From Candidatus Rifleibacteriota bacterium (GTDB lineage: Bacteria; Riflebacteria; Ozemobacteria; Ozemobacterales; Ozemobacteraceae): a stretch of DNA of 64,000 nucleotides. The notes below the pieces were generated by a model that was not told the DNA's origin, searched no databases, and was given only the letters and a program-made list of their open reading frames with translations. Shown piece after piece: positions 16,002 to 24,694 of the stretch. Within the stretch, counting starts at the first letter, position 1; the number at the start of each line of letters is the position of its first letter. A program made the translations under genes and the position numbers. The DNA lies in assembly GCA_029564115.1 (NCBI GenBank), contig JAKQQP010000210.1, positions 104,126-168,125 on the forward strand, read 5' to 3'.

Positions 16002-17075
16002 TCAGACTTTTATTTCGAACAGGTCATTGGGCGTGTTTGTCAGCTGCTTCAGGCCTTTTTCTTTTACCAGAAAAACGTCCTCAATTCTGACTCCGCCCCA
16101 CCCCGGCAGATAAATTCCAGGTTCGACGGTAAAAGTCACTCCCGGTCTGATCGAGTCTTCGCATTTTGGCGACAGGGAAGGTGCTTCGTGAACATTCAGA
16201 CCAAGCGAATGCCCCAGCCCATGACCGAAGTTTTCGCCATAACCGGCATCAGCAATGACTTTTCTGGCGACGGCGTCGACATCTTTGCAGATTGCACCGA
16301 CTTTGATGGCTTTGATAGCCCTTTTCTGGGCTTCCAGGACGATGCCGTAGATTTCTTTGAACTTCGCAGTCGCTTTGCCAAGAAAAACCGTTCTGGTCAT
16401 ATCAGAATGATAGCCATCGACAACCGCGCCAAAATCTATTTTGACCATTTCACCCTTTTTCAGCTTGCGCGAGCCAGGCTGATGATGCGGGCAGGAAGAA
16501 TTGGGACCGCTGGCAATGATGGTATCAAAGCTCGGAGCTTCTGAACCGGCCATTTTCATAAAAAATTCAAGATGGGCTGCCACTTCATTTTCTGTCATTC
16601 CAGGCTTGATAACCCTGGTCAGTTCAGCAAATGCCTGATCGGCAATCGCAAAAGCCTTTTGCAGCGATTTCACTTCGTCGGCGTCTTTAATCTGGCGCAG
16701 CTGCTCAACAAGGCTTTCAGTCGGGTAGAGATCTTTCTTGAACTCCTCGGAAAACATGAGGAATTGTCTGATATTGAGACTTTTCTCAACTCCAAGGGCT
16801 TTAATTCTGGCTTTTTTGATGCGATCTTTCAGAAGTTCAATCTGATTGTTTTTAAAAATGACTATTTCAGCTACATCGCCTATTTCAGCGGCGCTTTGTT
16901 CCTGGTATCTGAAATCGGTAAAAAATATCGCTTCTTTTCTTGTAATCAGAAGAGTTCCGCATGAACCGGAATAACCGCACAGATACCGGATATTTTTCAG
17001 ATCGGTTATCAGCAGACCCTGGTAATTTTCGCTAAAAAGCTCGCGGAGAGCTGCAATTCTTCTGGAACGGTTCAT
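16002..17075 (-). CDS. Xaa-Pro aminopeptidase (M24 family)
   Basis: A dinuclear metallopeptidase removing N-terminal residues before proline. An N-terminal creatinase-like domain (about 1-125) precedes the pita-bread domain. All metal ligands are visible: two aspartates in KIDFGAVVDGYHSDMTRTVF, His in GHGLGHSLGLNVHEAP, and glutamates in TVEPGIYLPGWGGVRIEDVF. Length is about 357 residues, normal. The start at 17075 shares one base with the stop of the M16 gene (TAATG) and has GGAGAAG upstream, so translation is coupled. The frame extends upstream but would run into that gene. It is the last gene of the operon. Confidence 0.93.
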   Translation of the reverse strand: MNRSRRIAALRELFSENYQGLLITDLKNIRYLCGYSGSCGTLLITRKEAIFFTDFRYQEQSAAEIGDVAEIVIFKNNQIELLKDRIKKARIKALGVEKSLNIRQFLMFSEEFKKDLYPTESLVEQLRQIKDADEVKSLQKAFAIADQAFAELTRVIKPGMTENEVAAHLEFFMKMAGSEAPSFDTIIASGPNSSCPHHQPGSRKLKKGEMVKIDFGAVVDGYHSDMTRTVFLGKATAKFKEIYGIVLEAQKRAIKAIKVGAICKDVDAVARKVIADAGYGENFGHGLGHSLGLNVHEAPSLSPKCEDSIRPGVTFTVEPGIYLPGWGGVRIEDVFLVKEKGLKQLTNTPNDLFEIKV

Positions 17076-18412
17076 TACTTCTCCTTTTGTTCTTTTGATC
17101 TGCGAGTTCTGATTGCAGACGACCCGGCTACTTCGGAGCACCCCGAAAAAGGGCTTGCGGCAAGAACTTCTCTGGCAGAGTCTGAAGGTGCAATCATGGT
17201 TATTGCCATTTTTCTCCAGTCGAGAATCTCTCTGGCAACGGCTTTTACGTCATCCATACCCACTCTCAAATATGGAGCGAGGGTGTTTTCTGGCAGCTGC
17301 GGTTCAACATTGTAAAGAAAGCCGGTAGACAATCTGTTCATGCGATTAGTAGTGCTTTCCAGAGCTATCAGGAGATTACCCTTCAGCTGTTCCCTGGTAT
17401 CTTCAAGCTCTTTTCGGGTCAGCCCTCTGGAAGCAATTTTTTCAAGCTCTGAATGAAACAGCTCGAGCACCTTCTGCAGATGCTCCATCGAAGTCCCTGC
17501 GTATATGCCAAACAAGCCGTTTTTTTTATAAGAGGTATGATAAGAATACACGGTATAAGCCAGCCCACGCTTCTCTCTTATTTCCTGGAAGAGGCGGCTG
17601 CTCATGCCACCGCCAAAAGCGGCATTTAAAATGGTCAGAGCAAATCTGCGTTCATCTGAAAACGATACCCCGGTAGTGCCGAGAGTCAAATGAACCTGCT
17701 CGATGTCTTTCTGAAAGACGGTAGAGCCAGTCGATGCCTTTGCGGCGGTCTCACGCGGCCTGAAAGAATCCTGGCGCAAGGGCTTCAATTTCCGGTTCAG
17801 CAGTGTTTTCAATTCTTCCCAGTCGAAGTTCCCTGCTACGCAGATAAGAAGATTACCCGTGACATACTGCTGTTGAAAAACGTCATAAATCTGGTCACGC
17901 TTCATCGACGCAACTGTCCTGGCAGTGCCGAGAATTGGGTTGCCGAGACGCGAATGCTGCCAGATATTCTGGCCAAGCAGCTCATGAATTATCTCGTCTG
18001 GCGAATCTTCATACATTTTTATTTCTTCAAGAATGACACGGCGCTCGCGTTCAAGTTCGTCAGAATCGAACTGAGAATTGATGACCATGTCGGACAGCAC
18101 GTCAACTGCCACATCGAGTTTGTCTTTGACCACTCTGGCGTAATAGCAGCAGTAATCTTTTGCGGTAAAGGCATTCAGATACCCGCCGATACGGTCGAAC
18201 TCGCTGGCTATCATTCTGGGAGTACGTTTTTTTGTACCCTTGAACATCATGTGCTCGATAAAATGTGAAACTCCCATCATTTCAGGGGTCTCGTAAAGAA
18301 CACCACTTTTTAGGAACATGCCGATCGAAACGCTCTGTACGGTATCAAAGCGCTCGGCAACGACTTCTACTCCGTTATCGAGCGTCAGTTTAAGGTATGG
18401 CGAAGCTTGCAA
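17075..18412 (-). CDS. Active-type M16 zinc metalloprotease (processing peptidase-like)
   Basis: A 445-residue insulinase-family protease. The zinc motif is intact (HFIEH, about 46-50), with the downstream Glu in LERERRVILEEIKMYED. Both M16 halves are present, including the C-terminal RGLAYTVYSYH segment typical of the inactive half. No signal peptide, so probably cytoplasmic, like the PqqF/YmxG-type bacterial enzymes. The start is a TTG with GGAG seven bases upstream, one base after the scpB stop. It lies between scpB and the Xaa-Pro peptidase, possibly giving a small peptide-degradation pair. Compare the degenerate M16 gene at 52.4-54.9 kb. Confidence 0.9.
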   Translation of the reverse strand: MQASPYLKLTLDNGVEVVAERFDTVQSVSIGMFLKSGVLYETPEMMGVSHFIEHMMFKGTKKRTPRMIASEFDRIGGYLNAFTAKDYCCYYARVVKDKLDVAVDVLSDMVINSQFDSDELERERRVILEEIKMYEDSPDEIIHELLGQNIWQHSRLGNPILGTARTVASMKRDQIYDVFQQQYVTGNLLICVAGNFDWEELKTLLNRKLKPLRQDSFRPRETAAKASTGSTVFQKDIEQVHLTLGTTGVSFSDERRFALTILNAAFGGGMSSRLFQEIREKRGLAYTVYSYHTSYKKNGLFGIYAGTSMEHLQKVLELFHSELEKIASRGLTRKELEDTREQLKGNLLIALESTTNRMNRLSTGFLYNVEPQLPENTLAPYLRVGMDDVKAVAREILDWRKMAITMIAPSDSAREVLAASPFSGCSEVAGSSAIRTRRSKEQKEK

Positions 18413-18413
18413 T

Positions 18414-19169
18414 CTAGTTCTCCGATGTCTGTGTTGAGTCTGAATCAGTGCTATTATTTTCTATCGGCATAAGGCCCTGACTATCGTTGAATTCTTTTTC
18501 GCTGGCTTTTTGATCACGCAAAGCCTCTTCACGCTGGCCTTCCGGGGTAAGCTGCTCGGGGATGTCGAGTGAAGGAACCGGCAGTTCTTTCAAACTTTTC
18601 ATCCCAAAATAATAGAGAAAATCCTGGGTGGTTGAATAAAGCCTGGGCTTGCCAAGAACCGGCTTTTCGCCAGAAACGTAAATCAGCTTCTTCTCAAGAA
18701 GCGTAGAAACGACACCATCACAGTTTACGCCACGGATAGCATCTATTTCTGCTCTGGTAATGGGCTGTTTGAAAGCTATAACCGAAAGAGTTTCGAGCGC
18801 CGGCAGCGAAAGCGAAACCAGCTTTTGCCCATCGAGGCGCTGAATGAACTGAGAAATTCTGGCTTTGGTAGCCAGTTGCACGCCGTTCTCGAGAACAGCT
18901 ATCTGCAATCCACTTCTCTCATCTTCATCGTAAGCTTTCTTTCGGGCCTGAACGATCTCGGCAACCCTCTCGGGAGTTACAGACAAAACCATTGCCAGCT
19001 TTTCAAGGCTGATAGGCTTGTTCTGTACCAGCAGGAGTCCGTCCAGGGCAGCGCAAAGCAGCTCAAAACCATATTCTTCCGCCGGTTCCGGTCGGGTGAT
19101 TTCTTCGCCGGAAAGTCCCTTGGAATCTGTTTCCTGATCTGGGTGAGTTGGGGATTCGAAATTTTCCAT
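18414..19169 (-). CDS. scpB: Segregation and condensation protein B
   Basis: A subunit of the Smc-ScpA-ScpB condensin that compacts and separates chromosomes. The core (about 35-190) has the tandem winged-helix pattern, with LDGLLLVQNKPISLEKLA, LSLPALETLSVIAFKQPITRAEID and the tail GKPRLYSTTQDFLYYFG, all hallmarks. At 251 residues it is longer than usual because of acidic, probably disordered tails at both ends. AGGAG precedes the start. It lies directly downstream of scpA, as in most bacteria. Confidence 0.95.
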   Translation of the reverse strand: MENFESPTHPDQETDSKGLSGEEITRPEPAEEYGFELLCAALDGLLLVQNKPISLEKLAMVLSVTPERVAEIVQARKKAYDEDERSGLQIAVLENGVQLATKARISQFIQRLDGQKLVSLSLPALETLSVIAFKQPITRAEIDAIRGVNCDGVVSTLLEKKLIYVSGEKPVLGKPRLYSTTQDFLYYFGMKSLKELPVPSLDIPEQLTPEGQREEALRDQKASEKEFNDSQGLMPIENNSTDSDSTQTSEN

Positions 19170-19172
19170 TTG

Positions 19173-20045
19173 CTACTCCTGTGATTCAGCGACAGCTAGT
19201 TGCTGATTCAAGTTTTCTTCATCCGATATGGTTTCAGAGTCGATCTGACCTTCGAGACTTTCGGGTTGTTCTTCGTCGGTCTCTTTTTCTGCTGACAATC
19301 TGGTATTTTTGCCGTGCCGCAGAGTTATCGGAGCGAAGTTGGTCTTCTGTACAAACGAGAGCTCGCCAGTTCTGGCCATTTCGAGAACAGCCATAAAAGA
19401 AAGAACAGTTTCGTAGCGGTCAGCACCCTTCTTTAAAATTTTATTGAAGGTAATCTCGCCCTTGAGCTGCTTAAGAAGATCACGAATCTCGTTCATACGG
19501 TCAATGATCCCGATTTTTTCGAGAACTACCCGATGAATCGGTGGACTGACACGGCGGCGCACCAGAGCGTGAAAAATATTGAGAAGCTCGACCGGGCCAA
19601 TATTGATTTCGAGTATTTCTTCAGGTTGCCGCTCGAGGTCGGTAGATCTCGTGAAAATTCTGGAAGCGTTGCGCTCCATTTCACGAAGCTCAAGCGCCAC
19701 GAGTTTAAACTTGCGGTATTCAAGAAGCTTTTCAACAAGGCCGGAGCGGGCATCTTCCTCGTAGAAACTTTCATCGATATCGTCATCGCCAGTCATCAGT
19801 TCTTCGGGTTTTTCTTTTGGCAACAACATCTTCGACTTGATCTCGAGAAGGGTTGCCGCCATGATCAGAAAGCCTGAAGCGACTTCCATGTCGAGTATCT
19901 CCATCATCTGGAGATACTCGAGATACTGGCCGGCAATGTGCGCGATCGGAATATCGTAAATATTGATCTTCTGCTCCTCGATAAGGTGATAGAGCAGATC
20001 GAAAGGGCCTTCGAAGACCGGCAGTTTAACCTGATAAGCGCTCAT
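19173..20045 (-). CDS. scpA: Segregation and condensation protein A (kleisin)
   Basis: The kleisin that bridges Smc heads and binds ScpB. The N-terminus YQVKLPVFEGPFDLLYHLIEE is diagnostic. The core contains IPIAHIAGQYLEYLQMM and a LEIKSKMLLP segment. The C-terminal winged helix ends near LEMARTGELSFVQKTNFAPI. An acidic, Glu-rich C-terminal tail extends it to about 290 residues. I start at 20045, where ATG shares one base with the trpS stop (TAATG). The longer open frame has no support. Confidence 0.95.
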   Translation of the reverse strand: MSAYQVKLPVFEGPFDLLYHLIEEQKINIYDIPIAHIAGQYLEYLQMMEILDMEVASGFLIMAATLLEIKSKMLLPKEKPEELMTGDDDIDESFYEEDARSGLVEKLLEYRKFKLVALELREMERNASRIFTRSTDLERQPEEILEINIGPVELLNIFHALVRRRVSPPIHRVVLEKIGIIDRMNEIRDLLKQLKGEITFNKILKKGADRYETVLSFMAVLEMARTGELSFVQKTNFAPITLRHGKNTRLSAEKETDEEQPESLEGQIDSETISDEENLNQQLAVAESQE

Positions 20046-21028
20046 TAATAGATGAATCCCATGGCCTTTCGAACAGCGCACATGGTTTCGCCGGCAACTT
20101 CATGGGCACGTTTTTCACCGGCAGCAAGAACGTCGGCCACGTAGCCAGGTTTGGCTTCGATAGCGGCGCGGCGACAGCGAATCGGTTCGAGCATATTATT
20201 GAGACGTTCGAACAAAATATTCTTGCAGTCACGACAGCCGATAGCGGCGCTGCGACACCCGGCGGCGATTTCTTCGAGGCGATCCTGGGTATAAATTTTA
20301 TGATATGCAAAAACGGCGCAAACTTCGGGGTCACCCGGGTCGTTTCGCCTGACCCTCTGCGGATCGGTAATCATCTGCTGAATTTTTTCTTTGAGCGAAG
20401 CAGCTGTTTCACGCAGTTCGATACTGTTGTTGTATGACTTGCTCATTTTGCGTTTGTCTATGCCCAAAAGCATTGGAACCGAAGAAAGCACCGCTTCAGG
20501 CTCTTTGAGTATCTCACCGAAATGACCATTGAAGCGCCTGATTATTTCGCGACTCAATTCAAGGTGGGGAAGCTGATCGCGCCCGACCGGCACGACTTCG
20601 GCATTGTAGGCAGCTATGTCGGCAGTCATCAGCACGGGGTACATCAACTTGCCGAGTGAAACTTTCGAGCGGGCTTCGTCGTCGCGAACGTCGTCTTTGA
20701 AGGTCGGGCAGCGTTCCAGCCAGCCCAGCGGTGTAAAATTGCAGAGAATAGTACTGAGCTCGGCATGTTCATGCATCGAGGACTGACGCATAATTACAGA
20801 TTTTTCAGGGTCTATGCCGATGCTCAACCAGTCTACGATCATTTCATCGATAATCGCAGGCAGGTTGTCAATTTTGAGACGGTCGGTAAATGCGTGCCAG
20901 ACAGCCGCGAAGAAAAAACATTCATATTTATCCTGGAGTGAGACCCAGTTTTTAAGAGTTCCTTCGAGATGCCCCAGATGCAAAGAACCAGTGGTTCTCA
21001 TGCCGCTTACCAGTCGTTTTTTAGACAT
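20045..21028 (-). CDS. trpS: Tryptophanyl-tRNA synthetase
   Basis: Charges tRNA-Trp with tryptophan. A class I synthetase of 327 residues, with the HIGH-type motif as HLGH in TTGSLHLGHLEG, the KMSKS loop as KMSKSYNN, and VPVGRDQLPHLELSREI. AGGAG lies upstream. It begins 30 bases after a TPR gene and is coupled to scpA by a TAATG overlap, so synthetase, condensin subunits and peptidases share an operon. Confidence 0.95.
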   Translation of the reverse strand: MSKKRLVSGMRTTGSLHLGHLEGTLKNWVSLQDKYECFFFAAVWHAFTDRLKIDNLPAIIDEMIVDWLSIGIDPEKSVIMRQSSMHEHAELSTILCNFTPLGWLERCPTFKDDVRDDEARSKVSLGKLMYPVLMTADIAAYNAEVVPVGRDQLPHLELSREIIRRFNGHFGEILKEPEAVLSSVPMLLGIDKRKMSKSYNNSIELRETAASLKEKIQQMITDPQRVRRNDPGDPEVCAVFAYHKIYTQDRLEEIAAGCRSAAIGCRDCKNILFERLNNMLEPIRCRRAAIEAKPGYVADVLAAGEKRAHEVAGETMCAVRKAMGFIY

Positions 21029-21058
21029 AATATTCTCCTGTTGTGTAACTGACTGCAG

Positions 21059-22222
21059 TCAATATTCTGTTGCCTTCAAAGCTTCTTCCGCTGCCTGAAG
21101 AGTTTCGGAATCAGGCCTGAGGGTGCGCACTCTCTCCCAGCACTCACGGGCTTTATCAAGCTTTTTCATTTTGAAGTATCCAACTCCAAGGTTGAACTGG
21201 GCTTCAGCGTAACTTGAATCGATTTCGACCGCCTTTTCCCAGTATTCTATGGCCCTGGTCAGGTCATTTTTTTTGTCATAAAGATTGCCCATAGTGAAGA
21301 AAGCGTTCTGGTCCGCCATGCCGGCAGACAAAAGAGGCGTCAGCAACTGCTCGCTCTCGAGCAGGCGGTCTTCGTAATAATAAGCTCTGGCCAATAAGAG
21401 CTTTTGTGAGTTTTCGAGACGATCGACTGCGGCAAATGGTTCGAGAACAGCTATGGCAAGGGGGTAAAAGCCCATAGACACCGCCATTTTTGCCACAGAA
21501 AAAGCCTCGGCCTCGCTGGTGATACTGCCAGGATTTATCATCTGCAGATAATGGGCGGCATTTTCGCGGTTGTAGGCAGCATCTTCAATGGCTGCCATCT
21601 GCAAAAGAAGCTGAGAATTACTAGAGTCACGCTCGAGGGCGGGCCTAACAATTTTTTCGGCAGCCGAAAAGCGACCGGCACCGATGAGCTGGCGGCCCAA
21701 CTGAACGACTTCATCACTCTGCAGAGAGCCTTCTTCTGCTCTCTGATAAAGCTTATCGAATGCCGGGTCGCAAATTATCGAAACAACAGAATCTTCAAGT
21801 TTGAATTTTAAAACCGGTGATACCTGTTGGTCACTGTCGACTTTAAAATACAGATTGATTCGCGATTGCGTCGAAGGAAAAACGTTGAACTGGCTCTTAG
21901 TGGCTTTGCCTTCCTGATCGACAGCTGCAGGAAAAGAATTGTGCAGCTCCAGCTCGAAATCAACGAGGGGATCTATTCTGAAAGTGCGAACCCCGGTGTT
22001 GACAAGCGTCATGTTGACGAAAACTTCATCCTGGCGCCCCTGACCGCCCAGACCCGTCTGAAAAGGTCTGCGGTCAAACTCGTTTACCGTCAGAACGAAA
22101 CCGGAAGGATGCAGCACATCTTCGCCCATGAAAAAAGTGCCGCCGGTCGTCTGACCACAGGCATAACAGGGCAATAAAAATGTCAATGCCAGAAAAAACA
22201 GGATTATTTTGCTGTGCCGCAT
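21059..22222 (-). CDS. Exported TPR protein
   Basis: 387 residues with a signal peptide (RHSKIILFFLALTFLLPCYA). An N-terminal beta domain (about 25-150) has DUF4352-like features, such as VFVNMTLVNTGVRTFRIDP. At least five TPR-like helical pairs follow (about 165-385); the last two are the clearest (TRAIEYWEKAVEIDSSYAEAQFNLGVGYFKM). Probably periplasmic or envelope-associated and used for protein contacts. It lies immediately upstream of trpS and may lead that operon. No specific partner is visible. Confidence 0.8.
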   Translation of the reverse strand: MRHSKIILFFLALTFLLPCYACGQTTGGTFFMGEDVLHPSGFVLTVNEFDRRPFQTGLGGQGRQDEVFVNMTLVNTGVRTFRIDPLVDFELELHNSFPAAVDQEGKATKSQFNVFPSTQSRINLYFKVDSDQQVSPVLKFKLEDSVVSIICDPAFDKLYQRAEEGSLQSDEVVQLGRQLIGAGRFSAAEKIVRPALERDSSNSQLLLQMAAIEDAAYNRENAAHYLQMINPGSITSEAEAFSVAKMAVSMGFYPLAIAVLEPFAAVDRLENSQKLLLARAYYYEDRLLESEQLLTPLLSAGMADQNAFFTMGNLYDKKNDLTRAIEYWEKAVEIDSSYAEAQFNLGVGYFKMKKLDKARECWERVRTLRPDSETLQAAEEALKATEY

Positions 22223-22307
22223 GATTCAGAAGATTTTAACACAAGGCGAGGTGCAATTTAAACAGTACTTTTACAAATAATCGCCAGATATACAATGAAT
22301 GCCAGAC

Positions 22308-23249
22308 TCAATTGTGAAAAATCAGCAGATAGTCGTAAGCGTCTGCCGAACGATCTACATTTTTCAAAAACAGCCGGGAATTACGAAATTGTGCCGCGAA
22401 TTCTTTGCGAAATGGCTCTACCAGTTCCTGCTCGTAGAGTTTAGGAGGCAGATCTCTGCCCGACCAGGTTATTGCAGCCATTCTTGCCTGCGAAGCGAGT
22501 CGGGAAAATATCGTGCAGTCATTCGCTCCGCCGATGGTTAAAAGTATCGGACGCAGCAAAGTCTTCAACTCGCGTCGGGCAGCTTCAAAATCATCATGAC
22601 CGTGATACCAGGCATGAAAAACGGCCTGCAACTCGCTTTCTGCCGACTCATCGTCGTCAAAAATCAACGGGAAAACTGTCAGAGAGTTATATCTGGGGGC
22701 AACAAGATCTGCCAGAGGCAAATTAAAAACCTCCAGATGTCCATTCTGACCCTTGAGAAAATCACGATGTCTGTTTATGTACACATCCATCATCTCATCG
22801 GGAGCCAGCGATCCCTCCGGCTTGAATTTTCGTGTAGCAAGCCAGTAAGACATGATATGGTAAACAAGCGACCAGAAAATTTCTCGCTGCTCGACATCTT
22901 CGATTTCGTAGGCTGCTTCACGCCAGTAAAAGAGATAATCGAGCTGCCTGGCATCAAACAACCTGTCTTTCCAACTTCGGAAAGGGTTGGCGTCTGCTTC
23001 AAGCTGGTTCTGCAGTTTCTGATTAAATTTACCGCGGTTTTTTTCACTGAGTCCCCCGGCCTGGCAGGCAACCCAGGCCCTGGCAAGCATCGCCTGACTG
23101 TCTATTGGCGAGTTCAAAGAGAGAGATATTTCCCGGCGACTCAACCAACTGAACGCGGAAAACCGGTGAAAAACAGGAAAAAATACCGATTCAACAGAAT
23201 CTATCTCATTAACGGATTCAAGCAGCCATGAAGCCTGGAAACGCAGCAC
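22308..23249 (-). CDS. Protein of unknown function
   Basis: 313 residues. GTG start with GGGAG eight bases upstream. No signal peptide, membrane helix, P-loop or other motif I recognise. It is rich in aromatic residues (F, W, Y) and looks mostly helical, with segments such as RLFDARQLDYLFYWREAAYE and EQREIFWSLVYHIMSYWLATRK. It follows the HD-GYP gene by 11 bases as the last gene of a four-gene minus-strand operon, so a link to that signalling protein is possible. I cannot assign a function. Confidence 0.65.
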   Translation of the reverse strand: MLRFQASWLLESVNEIDSVESVFFPVFHRFSAFSWLSRREISLSLNSPIDSQAMLARAWVACQAGGLSEKNRGKFNQKLQNQLEADANPFRSWKDRLFDARQLDYLFYWREAAYEIEDVEQREIFWSLVYHIMSYWLATRKFKPEGSLAPDEMMDVYINRHRDFLKGQNGHLEVFNLPLADLVAPRYNSLTVFPLIFDDDESAESELQAVFHAWYHGHDDFEAARRELKTLLRPILLTIGGANDCTIFSRLASQARMAAITWSGRDLPPKLYEQELVEPFRKEFAAQFRNSRLFLKNVDRSADAYDYLLIFHN

Positions 23250-23260
23250 CGTATTTCTCC

Positions 23261-23926
23261 CTATTTCTGTGTCTCAGAGATCTGCAACCAGACCCTCACC
23301 AGTTCAGGATCGAATTGCAATCCGGCCTGTCTGCTGATTTCCCTATCAATATCAGATTTGAGGGCATATTTTTTACCACGATACGCCCTATCGTTCTGCA
23401 TGGCAGAGATGGCGTCAGACAGCGTTAGAATTCTGGCCAGAACCGGGATTTCGTCACCTTTGAGATTATCAGGATAGCCCAACCCATCCCAGCGTTCGTG
23501 ATGCCACCTGATGACCGCCGGAACTTCATTGGGCGTATCCATATTGTTCTTAAGATGAAGCTCACCAAGCAGTGGGTGCGTCCGCATCAAAAACAACTGC
23601 TCGTCGTTGAGCGGCACCTGACTTCGAAAAATCTCGCGCGGAAGAAGCAGTTCACCAATATCGTGCAGCATTGCCGCAGCTTTCAAAGTATGCAGCTGTT
23701 CTTCAGCAAGTCCGGATGACCGGGCAATTTTTTCGGCGATTGCAGCGACTTCTGCGGCATGGCTTCTGTCGTAGCCCTCCACAAGATCTACGATCGATGC
23801 AATACCGGCGATGAACTGGCTGTAACTTCTCTCCACCGGCTCGGTGCGCTCTTTCAGATCAAGATAGCGAAAGGCCAGCCAGGTGAGACATATGATCAAA
23901 ACTGCGTTAAAAATAGACACCAGCAT
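23261..23926 (-). CDS. Membrane-anchored HD-GYP domain protein
   Basis: 221 residues: an N-terminal membrane helix (MLVSIFNAVLIICLTWLAF) followed by an HD-GYP phosphohydrolase domain. HD-GYP domains usually hydrolyse cyclic di-GMP or related dinucleotides. Visible are MLHDIGELLLP (HD pair, but Glu where HDxGK has Lys), RTHPLLGE, WHHERWDGLGYP with the GYP motif, and ARILTLSDAISAM. The start directly follows the upstream stop (TAATAGATG) without a ribosome site, so it is translationally coupled. No receiver or sensor domain is attached. Confidence 0.85.
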   Translation of the reverse strand: MLVSIFNAVLIICLTWLAFRYLDLKERTEPVERSYSQFIAGIASIVDLVEGYDRSHAAEVAAIAEKIARSSGLAEEQLHTLKAAAMLHDIGELLLPREIFRSQVPLNDEQLFLMRTHPLLGELHLKNNMDTPNEVPAVIRWHHERWDGLGYPDNLKGDEIPVLARILTLSDAISAMQNDRAYRGKKYALKSDIDREISRQAGLQFDPELVRVWLQISETQK

Positions 23927-23929
23927 CTA

Positions 23930-24694
23930 TTAAAATCCGAAATTGGCGCCGACTATGAATCTATGTCGATCATAAATTCGACTTGGAGTATAAAGCCCGA
24001 AATCAAAACTCAGGGCTTCGTCAAAAGCATGCCTCAGGCCTATGACAAAATCGTTGCCTGAATAATCTATAGTAAGCTTTGTGTCAATATCAAGATTCAG
24101 GTTAGCCCCAAGAATAAAAAAAACAGGGTCAACCTCGTAATTACTCTGGCTGTATCTTCCGAATGATGCCTTTTTTTCGGCGGGATTCATGGCAATATTG
24201 GTGCCAAGACCCAGAACAACCCGATTCCCCGGCATGCCTGTAAGAAGCATGACTGAATCCTGAAACCCTTCATTGGGGTCAAGAACTGCAGCAACCGCCA
24301 TATTGGGTCTAATTTTATATTTGCCGGCAAAAAGCGGTTCTGTCTGTTCTGACCGGCCTCTGATGGCAAACCTTTTGATGATCGCTACCTCTGAGTCATC
24401 AGAAAAGGCGAAAACCCCTTTGAAGGTCGCCTCGTTAAATTCAGATTCCCCGATCATGTGAATGGCGGCGCGAGCGCCGCCATGTGGCAAAACATCGAGG
24501 CCTGGCACAATCATGGTGCCGCTCAGACCATGCACAGTAGCATTAGCCATCGCTTTTTGCCAGAAACCCGGCAGACACGAAAAAGCAATGACCAGTACAG
24601 TAATACTCAACAACCGAATGCCGGCAAAAATAGAAGCGTCTGCTGGCCGTCGGTCAATAACCTTCGATATCCTGAAGTTTCTGGCGCACCTCAT
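23930..24694 (-). CDS. Exported, probable outer-membrane beta-barrel-like protein
   Basis: After a hydrophobic export segment (RLLSITVLVIAFSCLPGFWQKAMA) the protein starts ATVHGLSGTMIVPGLDVLPHGGARAAIHMIGESEF. That resembles envelope proteins of the YjbH/outer-membrane type (GLTG...PtadvlpeG). The rest has alternating strands and ends RIYDRHRFIVGANFGF, with the terminal aromatic typical of outer-membrane barrels. The start is uncertain. The frame opens at 24757 inside the upstream TPR gene; 24694 is the next ATG, and no good ribosome site exists for either. Function unknown. Confidence 0.6.
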   Translation of the reverse strand: MRCARNFRISKVIDRRPADASIFAGIRLLSITVLVIAFSCLPGFWQKAMANATVHGLSGTMIVPGLDVLPHGGARAAIHMIGESEFNEATFKGVFAFSDDSEVAIIKRFAIRGRSEQTEPLFAGKYKIRPNMAVAAVLDPNEGFQDSVMLLTGMPGNRVVLGLGTNIAMNPAEKKASFGRYSQSNYEVDPVFFILGANLNLDIDTKLTIDYSGNDFVIGLRHAFDEALSFDFGLYTPSRIYDRHRFIVGANFGF

